Below the pieces are notes generated by a model. It worked only from the letters and a program-made list of their open reading frames with translations, was not told the origin of the DNA and searched no databases. A program made the position numbers and the translations under genes. Below are positions 46,701 to 56,594 of a stretch of 64,000 nt of DNA, in pieces. Numbering within the stretch: position 1 is the stretch's first letter; each line of letters starts with the position of its first letter. Origin of the DNA: Diaporthe sp. PMI_573 (Eukaryota; Ascomycota; Sordariomycetes; Diaporthales; Diaporthaceae); the NCBI GenBank assembly GCA_021399435.1, contig JAJTUP010000034.1:186001-250000 (forward strand). Reading direction: 5' to 3'.

Positions 46701-47314
46701 AAGCGCCCTCGCCTCCTGTGCTTCCTCCGACTGTCTCCATTCGTGTCGTCGTACTTTCGGGACCTTCCCCTGTCATAATCGTCATCGTATGGGTCTCGGT
46801 CTCGTTCTCGGTAACGATCTTTCCTTCGCCTGTGGGATCCGTCGTCTTCTGGGCTCCGGCTGCGCTTCCTGCCTTTCGAACTGTCCTTTTTCGTCCTTCC
46901 CTCCAGGTCTTCGAGGAGAGCCATGGTATCGTCGATCTCGTCTATCCCGCTGCCCACTGGATTATTATCCGGCATGCTCAGCCCCTTGAATATCTGCTCC
47001 TTCTCCTGGATCGTGCGTGTCGGCCTGTCGTCTTGCTGTTGTTGGGCTTTCCCCTTCATCTTGGGGTGCATCGTGCAGACAAGCCGGTCCACGCTCTCGA
47101 TCAGACTGTTCGGGAGGGAAGATGCGCCCATGCCGGGCAGCATCTTCTTGAAGTCATCGAGGGTGTCGCATTCTAACCGTTTCGCGATGACGAACTCGGC
47201 GAGGGTCTTGCGGGCGTTGTTGTCGGGTATGTCCAGGTGGTTTTGCAGCTCGGAGGATATCTTGGAGACGAGCGATAGCTGCTCCAGGGACTCGAGCGCC
47301 GCCAACTCGTCCAT
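43736..47314 (-). CDS. prp22: pre-mRNA-splicing DEAH-box RNA helicase Prp22
   Basis: One exon, 1192 residues, ATG at 47314. Prp22 (human DHX8) releases spliced mRNA from the spliceosome and proofreads exon ligation in the nucleus. In order: an N-terminal helical region; an Arg/Asp/Ser-rich charged stretch (about 140-225); an S1 RNA-binding domain (YDGYVTGIKDFGAFVNI to IGLSMKDVD, about 230-310), which marks Prp22 among DEAH helicases; and the helicase core. The core shows GETGSGKTTQ (about 549), TQPRRVAAMSVAKRV, MLDEAHERT (about 644), SATLD, FLTGQEEID, and QRAGRAGRTGPGKC (about 849). The HA2/OB-fold C-terminal region follows, with LTLLNVYNSWK and the tail ending in a Gly-rich run. Length and domain order match fungal orthologues. 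The intronless state of so long a gene is notable but common for this family in filamentous fungi. Confidence 0.96.
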   Translation of the reverse strand: MDELAALESLEQLSLVSKISSELQNHLDIPDNNARKTLAEFVIAKRLECDTLDDFKKMLPGMGASSLPNSLIESVDRLVCTMHPKMKGKAQQQQDDRPTRTIQEKEQIFKGLSMPDNNPVGSGIDEIDDTMALLEDLEGRTKKDSSKGRKRSRSPEDDGSHRRRKDRYRERDRDPYDDDYDRGRSRKYDDTNGDSRRKHRRRGRFDDDGYEDDDEQFRRPPPQDLDDTPQLYKVYDGYVTGIKDFGAFVNIHGIKGKADGLVHVSALVEGQRVNHPSDLVAKGQNVKVKVIKLEGNRIGLSMKDVDQETGHDLAPQARIQSGANSMALGSAGAMPSSLPSNGFGTQKRHKKRMTSPERWEIRQLIASGVVKASDYPDLEEDYNATLTGEGQMELEEDVDIEIRDEEPPFLAGQTKQSLELSPIRIVKAPDGSLNRAAMSGTNLAKERKEMRQQEAAAKEQDSKVDLAAQWQDPMADPNKRKFASDMRQATMRQKTDAAPEWRKAIVPKDASMGKRSNLSIKQQRESLPVFNFRSQLIQAIKDNQIMIVVGETGSGKTTQLTQYLAEAGFGDRGMIGCTQPRRVAAMSVAKRVAEEVGCEVGAEVGYAIRFEDKTSKDTVIKYMTDGHLQREIIMDPDLQRYSIIMLDEAHERTIATDVLFGLLKKTVKRRPDLKIIVTSATLDADKFSSYFNEAPIFTIPGRTFPVEVLYSKEPESDYLDAALVTVMEIHLAEPAGDILVFLTGQEEIDTACEVLFERMKALGPNVPELLILPVYSALPSEMQSRIFDPAPPGSRKVVLATNIAETSITIDGIYYVVDPGFVKQNAYDPKLGMDSLVVVPISRASAQQRAGRAGRTGPGKCFRLYTQQAFESEMLPTTIPEIQRQNLAHTILMLKASGINDLLHFGFMDPPPMNTMLTALEELYALSALDDEGLLTRLGRKMADFPVDPSLAKGLVYSVDLGCSDEMLTIVSMLNIQTVFYRPKEKQSQADQKKAKFHDPHGDHLTLLNVYNSWKHSGFSNPWCFENFIQARSVRRAKDVRDQLTKMMQRYRHPITSCGRDTEKVRRALCSGFFRNSARKDPQEGYKTLIEGTNVYLHPSSALFGKNAEWVIYHSLVMTTKEYMHITTAIEPKWLVEAAPTFFKVAPTDQLSKRKKAERIQPLYNKYQGEDDWRLSAQRRGGRSGGGGGTWG

Positions 47315-48888
47315 GGCTGTGGTACGGCGAAAACGGTCTGGGAGAGATGCGTGGTTGGGAAATGCGACCGGAGTTTGAGGTTCTTTCGCCAGGCAAAGAA
47401 AAGGCAGGGATATGACTGATGGAGCGGCGCTAGCAGCTTAGCTACACCTGCTAACAGTCCAGGCCGGCAGGCACCCAGGCAAACCTCACAAATTATACGA
47501 GAATGTTCAAGATGCCCCAGAACATAGAACACTGTTCATTTCAGAGGATATTGTCTTGCAGTTCTGGGACGTGGCAGCTTTATAACTATCAATTTGGGCA
47601 ATTTGTGTCCGAAGGCCTGAGTCACATGGCGGAGGTACCGTGACACACCTAGGTAGTGCTAACGGCTTGTAAGTGGTGGCTTCTAATAGAACACTGGTTT
47701 GCAGAAAATTGGAAAGCAACGTCCAAAGCATTGCCGCTTGTCAGTATAGTGAGTGCACTTATTGTCGTTCCGGCTTAGTAGAGGAACTCAAAGAATACAC
47801 ATAGTCCGTATTTTTCTCCCGGGACGTAGGAAATCATACTGCATAGAGGACTAAAGCACAGGAAGATACCGGGCAGCGCATGAGGAGCTATCCTAAAAGA
47901 TGTCTTGTACGATATCATCTTGCGGGAAATTATCCCACAGGCTGTAGAAACTTCATCTTGCATCCAATTATTCTATGGGCGTCCACCAGACGTCATCTAA
48001 GTCGGATGGTGTCCTTGCGTGAGACTCGAATCCACTAGATATTGGAGGCTGTCCTTTACTGGTACTGTCCGGGGACCGAGAGCAAGTGTGGAAAGTTATG
48101 GACTGTAAGTCATAAGAGAATACTATTACGGTGCATTCGTTCAGATAACGATGCTGTGTTTTGCCACTTTCGCAGGGCTGGGCTGAATAAGCTCCCAAAT
48201 CTTTCCCCAGCTCAACTCAAATCCGGTGTTGACGCGCCGTGGACCGTAGGAAAGTTTGCAGACGTATGTGCCAAGCCGTGCCTGACATTTGCTAGCCAGG
48301 ATCCTGCACATGACCCTGACAACACTGCTGTACACATGCTGTCAAGACAAAAACACCACCGCAGGCTGCGGTTCCTGTACCGCGGTGCTGAGCTCGGAAA
48401 CAAATGCAGCACGGAGCCGACAATGCTCTAGTGTGGTCAGGCTGTGGATACCTATACACAAGCATCCCTGGTGAACATTCTGGCATTGAACCCCTTAACC
48501 TTAAGCCTCCCCCCCACTTGCGTACCCCCGGCTCAACACTGCCACCCGCGAGGAAACATGACCCTCAGCCCGGCCAAGCCCCTAACGGATTCCAGCCCGG
48601 TTCAGTCGAACGGCAACGCCCCCGACGGCCCCCAACCACGTCCATCCGCGGAAAGATGTCCACGGGACTTATGACTGTACCCCCAGTGACCCATTCGTTC
48701 TCGACGCTCGACTCTCGACTCTCGAGCCGCATCCTGCCTACAGCTCCCGCCCAATCTCTCCCCTACAACCCTCCTCCACTTGCTTGCCTCCGACTAACGC
48801 AACAACCACTGCACATCAACAACAAAATCGTACTATCCATACCACTTGCATCCTCGAGTCAGCAGGACGACTTCGACTGCGCACCAAA
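47315..48888. other. gene-free spacer, 1.6 kb
   Basis: Divergent region carrying the promoters of prp22 and the Sna3-like gene. An ACACCTAGGTAGTG element lies at 47645. A frame at 48404-49003 overlaps the first exon of the next gene in another register and has no motif. Immediately before 48889 the sequence is pyrimidine-rich. Confidence 0.45.
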
Positions 48889-49462
48889 ATGTGCTCCTCC
48901 GACATCTTCCTCGGCTTCCTCGCCATCCTATTCCCACCCTTGCCAGGTAAGCTACCCCCTCCCGGACCCCACCAACCCTCGCCCGCCCGCGCTGCTCTCG
49001 TGATTCAAGATGCTTGCCATGACTGACCATCCATCTACAGTCTGGGTCAAGTGCGGAATCTGCAGCGCCGACTCAGTCATCAACATCCTCCTCTGCGTCC
49101 TCGGCTTCCTCCCGGGCCTCCTCCACGCCTGGTACATCATTGCCAAGTACCCCGAGCCCGACTACGGCAACTACGAGCGCGTCGGCGACTCAGAGCATGG
49201 CCGCGTGACCTACATCGTCGTCTCGCAGGACGAGGACGGCCGCCGGTCGCAGCGGCCCCGCGGCCAGGGCCAGCCCAAGCCGGCCAGCCAGGGAAACATG
49301 AGCTACGGCACCTCGCAGAGCAACGGCGCCGGCTCGTCATCCGCGCCCGCGCCGCAGGGCCACGCTAACGGAGGAGAGGGCTCGAGCGAAGACCAGCCCC
49401 CGCCGCCCAGCTATGCTCAGGTCGTCATGGGCGACAACAAGATTCAGGATCAGAGCCGGTAA
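48889..49462 (+). CDS. Sna3-like Pmp3/UPF0057 membrane protein with PPxY tail, 2 exons
   Basis: Exons 48889-48946 and 49041-49462 (94-bp intron, GTAAGC donor, ACAG acceptor) encode 159 residues. The first 55 residues are a Pmp3 domain: MCSSDIFLGFLAILFPPLPG, then WVKCGICSADSVINILLCVLG and FLPGLLHAWYII, two hydrophobic helices. Classical Pmp3 proteins stop there at about 55 residues. This one continues with a hydrophilic tail of about 100 residues, rich in Gln, Gly, Ser and Pro, ending with PPPPSYAQV. The length, layout and PPxY motif match yeast Sna3/Sna4-like proteins, which bind the ubiquitin ligase Rsp5 and travel through endosomes to the vacuole. The intron falls between the two helices as in other fungal Pmp3 genes. 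Strong call for family, moderate for the Sna3 role. Confidence 0.88.
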
Positions 49463-50275
49463 TTGGGGGCCGACAAATGAGACGGTTGGTTATTGGCGTT
49501 CCATGGGCAACAGCCAGCAGTGCTTGGTGTGATCGAAGGCTAGGCGGGGGCTCGAGGAGTTGCGGGGAGAAATGGCAGACGGGAGAAAGACCAGGCCGAT
49601 TGGGGCTGCGTCTCGTTGCTCACGAAAGACAAGGGCGAATGGCCCAACCTACGCGCAGTGCCAACCTGTTCAGGGTTCACGACTCACTCGTTTTATGAGA
49701 CATACACGCATACGGATTTGCATTGGATGGCGTTCTTGGGGAGCTCGGCATAAGGATTCTGGATGGTCGTGGGTTGCAAGTGTTCAGCATGAAGGCTGGC
49801 CAAAGCAGAACTGTTCTTCTTTGATGTATTTGTTTGCGCCATTACCAACTCTTGTTATTACACAGATGACCCAGGTCTAGGAGATCGTGGCATCCGACGC
49901 CTCGGTGATGTCTCCAGGATCCCTAGCAGAAACACACACCAGCTAAGCACCACGGCATTTGATACGTTTTCGCTTTTGTTTAGGAAGAAATGGCATTTCT
50001 AGTGCGTTCTGACTACCATTCCTGAGGCTAAGCTTCCAAATTGGCCCTTGTTCCAGTCCAGCTCCGTCCGCAGTGTATTCGTCCTCACTCACGTCCGAGG
50101 ACCTGTCTGCCTGATAGTTGTGAAACTGTCTTCTGGCCTGTTTTTGCCACAACAGCCCATAGATCTAGAGGCTTGCTGATCCATGGATTGTCTGAACCCT
50201 TCTCTCGACGGGTAACGCACGAGTCACACATGACTCTAGAGCGAAATCAAACGAGGCCTTCGAGTCGTGCTGAAA
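49463..50275. other. convergent intergenic, 0.8 kb
   Basis: 3' flanks of the Sna3-like gene and arb1. No gene or repeat recognised. Confidence 0.5.
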
Positions 50276-51926
50276 TCACCCCTCCACCTTGACCCTCTCC
50301 ATGACCTTCATCAGCGCCTCGGCCTGCTCGGCCTCCTTCATCTGGCGGTCCAGCTCGGGGTTCGCCCGACGCTCGGCCTTCTCGATCTCCTTGGCATCCG
50401 CCTCGACCTCCTCGAGCAACGCGCGATCCTCGGCATCGGGATCGTCCACCGACGGCGGGGGCCGGTCGCTGAGCCGAGGGGGCTTGTAGTGCATCATGAG
50501 CGACTGCGGCAGGAATGTGTGGAATGTGGGCAGGACCTCGGAGCACGCCCTGATGAAGTGGATGGCGTCGCCGCTCCCGATGTTCAGCTGGCAGATGGTC
50601 AGGCGCAGCTTCATGCCCTCCTTCAGGTTGGCCAGGGTGGCGTGCTCGAGGTAGATGCAGACGGGCCTGCCCTCGTCGCCACGGCCCTCGGCCAGGGTCG
50701 GGTGGTTGTCCCAGCCATCTTCGATGATGGAGGGGATCAGCATGACGCGGCCGACAGGCTTGATGGTGCGGGTCTTTCCAGCCTTGTTCTTGATGCCGTT
50801 GTAGATGTTGACGATGTCTTCGTCGGGGCAGAAGATCTCCTTGACGGCAAAGGCGTCCTCGTATGTGTTAACCACACAAATCGGATTGTCGTTGTGCTGG
50901 AGCACGCGGTCGATTAAGGCGGGCTCGTGGATGGAGATGGTGGCTTTGAAGGCACGCTCGGCGTCGAAGTCCTTGGGGCCGATGATGCCCGTATCCCAGG
51001 AGTTTGTTTCGCCGTGCCCCATCTCGTAGAGCACGTTCTCAGAGACGATGGAACCCGGAAGAGTGCTGCTGGCGCTTCTAGTACTGCAGAATAGGACCTG
51101 GCAAGCAAGATTGAAGTCGCCTGGCATCGCAGCGCCAACCTCGCCAATGCTAGGGATCTCCGTGCAAGCGAGCTCACAAATCTTGCGAGCTTGGGTAAGG
51201 TTGTCATTGAACTCGGGACAGACGTCGTGGTGCTGGATGTATCTCAGAAAATTGAGGATGGTATCAACCGCGAGTTTGTTCTCGTGAACCGATAGACCCC
51301 TCGACTTGGGAAGCCAGTCGCCACTATTTCATGATGGTGGATGTCAATATCTCTGATGGTGATCATGGCGAGGGCAACGTCAAGACTCACAGGAATCCAG
51401 CCACCACACCTGCGAAATCCACATCCCAGTGCTCAGGATAGTAAGGATTATAGAACTTTCCCATCTCCTCCCAGTCGCGGGACAGGACCTCGTTGGCGGC
51501 CATCTCGCGGAAGTTGTCAGCATCGTACTCCTCGTCCTCCTTCATATCCTTGGCGTGCTTTGCGGTGCCAGTGAACTGGCGCTGGTCTGTATCCACACCG
51601 CCTAGGGCCAGGTACTTGGTGAACAGAGCCCTGCGGTCGCTGGTGAGTCGGCGACGCGACATGTACCGCTGGATGCACTCCTCGATTCGCCTGTCCAGGT
51701 CATGCTCAATCAGTCAAGTGGTCTGGGAGACTGGAAGGCCGGGATGGGCTTACTCATTGAAAGGTCGCTCCCTGGTTCCACATTAGCCAAGGTCTGTTCA
51801 TAAGCATAGAGATGGGACATACGGGTCGTAGATCTGCCTCTCAGCGGCATGCTCCATCGGAGTGACCGGAGGATCGGCGAAGCCATCCTCGAAACCCGAG
51901 GGGCGAGCCTTGCTCTTTCCACCCAT
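50276..51926 (-). CDS. arb1: Argonaute siRNA chaperone (ARC) complex subunit Arb1, 4 exons
   Basis: Exons 51926-51823, 51771-51754, 51690-51391 and 51323-50276 encode 489 residues. In fission yeast Arb1 sits with Arb2 and Argonaute in the ARC complex, which holds duplex siRNA before RITS loading and supports heterochromatin. Recognition rests on the conserved N-terminal half: ERQIYDP-ERPFN-ERIEECIQRYMSRRRLT across two small introns, then KYLALGGVDTDQRQFTG, and YNPYYPEHWDVDFAGVVAGFL-GDWLPK across the third. The centre and C terminus (ARKICELACTEIPSIGEVGA, ETNSWDTGIIGPKDFDAERAF) fit the family, and the tail is a charged helix. Exon 2 is only 18 bp, with good sites on both sides; omitting it breaks the frame. 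Introns are 51, 63 and 67 bp. Its presence suggests an RNAi-based silencing pathway in this organism. Confidence 0.78.
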
Positions 51927-53790
51927 GCTGGATTGATCCAGGAAGGTGGGAGGCGTAGGGAGGAAAGGTGATGATGCAGAAAACGAGACAAGTCGGGGTC
52001 AAATCGCTCTGTTTGCTTGGCAGCGAGATGGACGAAAGACAACTCGATGAGAAAAAGAGGGGTTAAATAAAAGGACAGAGAGGTCGATGGAAGAGGCAGT
52101 CAGTTGAACGATGGTATGGAAGGAGCAAGGCTAGTTAGTGGCCATTCAAATGCACAAACAATACCTTTCAAGGTTCAGATGGTGAAGTGATCAATTGCCT
52201 CTCCGATCAAGTATTGTTTGGAGACAAACTCGATTATCCGTTATGCGGCCGTCCTGGCAGCAAGCTGTCTACAATTGTCAATTGACACTTCACCTGCGAA
52301 CAGCTCTTCACATTAACAAGTACAGCTAGCTTTCATCATACCCAGGACGAACGTTGAAACACAATTCCATGCGACACGATCAGCATATTCAAACGGGTTA
52401 TAGAAGAGGCAAATCTTGTATGAAGCGCTTGTGGATCATAGGATAAATTATCAGATGCCTTTTGCTTTTTAAAGCGATAGTTACAAAGTGGGAAGAAACC
52501 GCAACTTGGGGACATTCCTCGGATGAAATCACGTAGAGCCACAGAAATTTAAGAGCAAGGGGAAAAGAGACTCTCTGGATAGTTGCGACACGGTACAGAG
52601 TCTTTCGCAGAAAGATACTCTCCTTTCCAGATATCTTATGGATATGCCACTTTCTGTTGTTCAACAGACTTCAGATGTCAAGCCTGGGACTGCTTTTCTC
52701 TCTTAGATCCACTCAAGCACAACCAGTCTAGAACATTCACTGACACTTCTGTCACACTAGATGTGGAGCTATAAAAGGCAAGAATAAAGTCTCAAGCAGC
52801 CTGGTTGGGAAGTGAAATTTCTGCTGGCGACACCGAGTACATTGTCTCTGACTGCATGATGGCTCATGCAACTGTTGGTACTAGAGAGTGGCTGGCGGTG
52901 CTGTCAGACGCTGAGGCTGTCGTGAGACTGGCTGAACACTTTTATCCGAGTGACAATACGATTACTGTGTAGCATTCTTCAAGCAGCCAACCTGCAGAGT
53001 GGCGCACTCGGGCAAAGATGATGCGAGTGAGGGATTGGCGGAACCGAACTTCCTGCAGCAAGAGAGGCATCCGACCAGGGACAGAAAGGGCCAAGGCACT
53101 CCCTGTATCATCGGCGACCCGTGGGCCGTCTGCAAATCCTACCTCGTGGGGCGGCGGCAGGGCCAAACACTGGACGGTACCAAAATTGGACCTATCTCGC
53201 ATGGCGCAGGGCAACCAAGCTCCTCGGTAGGAAGCGGCACCAAGGCAACGAAGAGAAAAGAGAGCTTGGTGGAGAGATGCACGGTCTTGCATGGACGCCT
53301 AGCGTCGTTCAGCAGAGGAACAATTAGACGGCGTCTGGGTCCGGCCGTGCCGTCTGATGGGCAATCTGAGCTTCCTGATTCCAGCTCGGCAGGTGTTGAA
53401 CACCTGGACTGCTCTGATTCGCAATGGCGGCAGCGCGTGTTTGTCTCTCGTGTCGGGGCATGTGTGTGTAGAGGGGGTTTCACTGCGTATATGCACGACG
53501 CTGTTTGGGGCAGGAGAGGCTTGAGTGCGAGAGCTGCGAGGGCCACGGGAAGAGTCCAGGCCGTCTCGATCTCCTGCTCGGCTGCTCGACGCGTGCTGCG
53601 GATGTCCAGGAGGGGGCTCAGAAGTAGAAAAGATTGGACGGACGGCGGAGAGGATGGTCGTCGACTGGATCTGCCGTGAGATTGTGCCACCCTGCCACAC
53701 CCTGCCACGGTACCATCCCCTCTGCCCCTCTGCCTTCAGGGCCGGGAGTGGCTGAGCACAGGCTGGGGTCTCCGAGGAGCCTGGGAGCCC

Positions 53791-53811
53791 TCGCCCCTCG
53801 CCCCTCGCCCC
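53791..53811 (+). repeat. 7-bp tandem (TCGCCCC)3
   Basis: Three exact copies followed by a degenerate one, in the GC-rich spacer before the inositol polyphosphate kinase gene. Confidence 0.85.
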
Positions 53812-54037
53812 TCCACCTCTCCTCCCCATTATATCCCCTCCACGATGGAGAAGACCCCTGTGTTTGCAGCGAGGCACGCTGGCACGCCACACGTAAGCGC
53901 CGTCAGGGCCCTGCAGCTGGGGTTTTCTTGTCCTCCTGTCCTCATGTTCCTTTGAAAGGAGATGCGGGTCCACATTGGGGCATTCTTGCGCCTGCGTGAC
54001 ACGCACGTCCCAGCTGCCGGCGTCAGGCGGTGACAAG

Positions 54038-54092
54038 CGGCGTGGGTAGGGCGTGGGCAGGACGTGGGCAGGGCGTGGGCTGGGCGTGGGAC
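54038..54092 (+). repeat. 11-bp minisatellite, five copies
   Basis: Five consecutive units related to GGGCGTGGGCA (starts 54038, 54049, 54060, 54071, 54082). The G-runs on one strand make it a plausible G-quadruplex or zinc-finger-binding site; that is inference. Confidence 0.9.
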
Positions 54093-54540
54093 AGTGAATG
54101 ACTCTCTCGCGCTGCTTCTATTGATCTTCTGAGTGGTCTAGACACTACACTATTGGGCATTGTGGTAGAATGCCTGTCCGTTGTCTCGGACCAGAAGTCT
54201 GGCTCGACTGGGTACAGCAGCCACCATTGAATTGCAGAATGCGGAGTGAGTGGGTTGCCAGCTATGCAGGCGAAAGGTGACAGAACTGACGGGTAAACAG
54301 AACAGAGTGCAATCAGATTTGCCGTACCACGTCAGGCAGGCAGCCGGTCTCCAACAGTGCAAGCAGTGCTATGGTTTTTGCCTCCAACCTCACCTGCAGC
54401 TGTCAGAAGATCGGCACCCCTGCCAGCTTGGCACGTTGGCTCCTAGCGCCATTTCGCTTCGGCTAGGTGTGACGCGAGCAGCCTTGCAACTTGGAACTTA
54501 GCAGCACCTCTGGGTACCGCTAGCACATCAACGGTAGGTG

Positions 54541-54564
54541 CATGGGCATGGGCATGGGCATGGG
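54541..54564 (+). repeat. hexamer tandem (CATGGG)4
   Basis: Four exact copies followed by the degenerate CACGCACGG. Noncoding context. Confidence 0.9.
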
Positions 54565-54829
54565 CACGCACGGCATGGTACTGTACTTGGCTAGGTACCG
54601 CAGCGCTGCACGGGTGGCACAGCATAGTGGAAGAACCAGATGAAGGCACGGAAGGCTGTGTGTGCCTCTGCTTCCGCCTTGGGCACGGTTGAAGTCGCTG
54701 ATCAAGACCAGTCATCGCCCACTGCTTGCAGACAAAGATCCATGGTCCACCCCCCCCGGCTCGGACACGCTTGCCTGCGCAGCCTGTACGTACTCGTACT
54801 TGCTCCGTCTCCGTCACAATCTAAGCCCT

Positions 54830-55030
54830 CCAAGGTTGCGATCCTCGTCTTCGTTTTCCCTCTTCTTTTCACTCCTTCGTCTGTCCCCTTTCTTTCTGCC
54901 TTCTCGAACCTCCTTGGTCCTCCACTCTTGGTCTCTTCTCTTCATACTTTGGACTACCTCTCTTTTACCCTCTCTACTTCTGCACAACAAGCCTCGACCC
55001 GGCCCATTTTCCCATTTCATCAACCTGACA
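54830..55030 (+). promoter_or_regulatory. pyrimidine-rich tract upstream of inositol polyphosphate kinase gene
   Basis: About 200 bp dominated by C and T on the plus strand, ending roughly 200 bp before the ATG. Such CT-rich stretches are common next to transcription starts of filamentous-fungal genes. No defined TATA or factor site is assigned. Confidence 0.4.
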
Positions 55031-55230
55031 CCGACACCGCATTGCCGTCTCCGTCTTCCACAAGTACGCGCCGTTCGCAAATTGACAGCTTAATTAATTT
55101 TGGCGTCCCCTTTTGACCCCCCAACGCCGCTACTCTCCTCGCCCAAATACATGCGCCACACCAAGGCGCCCATAGTCGCCAACTTTTTCTTTCTTACCCG
55201 TTGTCCTGCCTGAAACGGGCGCACGTCAAC

Positions 55231-56594
55231 ATGCAACGGGCGGCGCACATCAGAATGCCCCTCTCGCAAAAGCAGATACCGCACCCCTCGGAACTCGTCG
55301 AGTACAACTATGCGGTCGCTGGACAGTAAGTTTGCACGACTTGCACGGGCCCCAGTCCTCGCGTCTCCCCCGGCACTTCGCCTGCTGACAGCTTTGCTCC
55401 TACAGTGATGGAACGCTCTGCGACACCGAGGGCGAGTTGTTCATCAAGCCATGCACACAGGCCGAAATCGACTTTTATCAATCTTTGCCCCAGAACCATT
55501 CGCGCATGCTGGAAATCGTGCCCGAATTCGTCGGCAGTCTCTCCTTGAACGCCGCCACCGACATCAACTCCATCACGGAGCAGTTACCCGTAGTAGATGG
55601 AGATGTCATCCCCGAGATGAAAGAGCAGGTTCTCGAGCTGATCTCGGAGAAGACGGCAGAACTGGCAGAGATGGCGGCTCCAGCACCGACGCCGGCCCCG
55701 GCGCAAGGCCCGGCACCTGTGGAAAACGTGACTTGGATACCGAATGCCACCAGGAAAATCCCGACGGACAAGGCGGTCGTGCTGGACAATGCAGCTTATG
55801 GTTTCAGGCGCCCCAACATCGTGGACGTCAAGTTGGGCAAACGTCTTTGGGCTGACGACGCACCACTGGAGAAGAAGCGGAGGTTCGACAAGATCAGCGC
55901 TGAAACGACCCACTGCGAGCTTGGCTTCCGAATTGCCGGTATGCGTATCTTCAAAGGCTCGGACAATCCCGATGACCTCGACGAGGAGGACTATCGCATC
56001 TATGACAAGGACTACGGCCGAAAAGATGTCAACTGTGACAATGTTGTCGGTGCGTTTCGAAGTTTCCTCTACAACCGCAGGGCTGGGATCGACGACGAGT
56101 ACGCCAGAGCTGTCGCGGAAGCTTTCCTTCGAGACCTGAAGCACGTTCGTGAGGTCCTCGAGAACGAAGAGACCCGCATGTACTCCTCCAGTCTCCTGTT
56201 TATTTTCGAGGGCGACGGCCCCGCGCTTAAAGCAGAGATAGACGAGCAGAGCCGGAGTACCGCCGCGTCTGTGAAGGCCAAGACGGAAGAAGACTGTCTG
56301 CCTGGTCGCACCACGAACCGAATCGATAGCGGCATCGGACTGGACGAAGAAGGCGAGATTGTCTTCCCCACTCAGGAACAGTGCGAGGAGATGTCTGAGA
56401 GCGACGAGGAGGCCGAGGAGCCGCACATCTGGCGATTGAAGCTCATCGACTTTGCCCACGCTGACTTCGTCCCCGGACAGGGTCCTGACGAGAACATTCT
56501 ACTGGGCGTCAGGAGCTTGATCAGCATTTTCGAAGAGTTGTCAAAGGACCCAGAAAAGCCGGTGACCAGTCGGAAACAGAGACGGTCAACGTGA
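55231..56594 (+). CDS. inositol polyphosphate kinase (IPK/Arg82-type multikinase), 2 exons
   Basis: Exons 55231-55325 and 55406-56594 (80-bp intron, GTAAGT donor) encode 427 residues, with start MQRAAHIRMPLSQ. The enzyme phosphorylates inositol phosphates (IP3 to IP4/IP5 in the Arg82/IPMK group), supplying signals used in transcription and mRNA export. The N-terminal VEYNYAVAGHDGTLCD spans the intron. The catalytic inositol-binding motif PNIVDVKLGKRLW lies at about 168-180 (PxxxDxKxG). The ATP/metal motif LKLIDFAHADF lies at about 375. SSSLLFIFEG corresponds to the SSLL element. Insertions between residues 60-110 (Pro/Ala-rich) and 300-350 (acidic) are typical fungal expansions. Assignment to the Arg82 rather than Kcs1 branch is based on modest length (Kcs1 is about 1000 residues). 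Confidence 0.9.

Larger units (their letters stand above)
51927..55230. other. gene-free spacer, 3.3 kb
   Basis: The longest spacer in the window, between divergent arb1 and the inositol polyphosphate kinase gene. Overlapping frames on both strands at 52999-54036 have low-complexity, Arg/Ser/Pro-rich translations typical of GC-rich noncoding DNA. It contains three GC-rich simple repeats (53791, 54038, 54541), a GGCTAGGTACCG element at 54589 and a pyrimidine-rich tract at about 54830-55030. I see no RNA gene, but a long noncoding RNA cannot be excluded. Confidence 0.45.

Noticed and set aside
52999..54036. Overlapping open frames on both strands up to 245 codons
   Set aside because: Translations are low-complexity Arg/Ser/Pro-rich on both strands without motifs, start context or splice partners.
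55584..56459. 291-codon minus-strand frame
   Set aside because: Antisense shadow of the inositol polyphosphate kinase gene, which carries the catalytic motifs.
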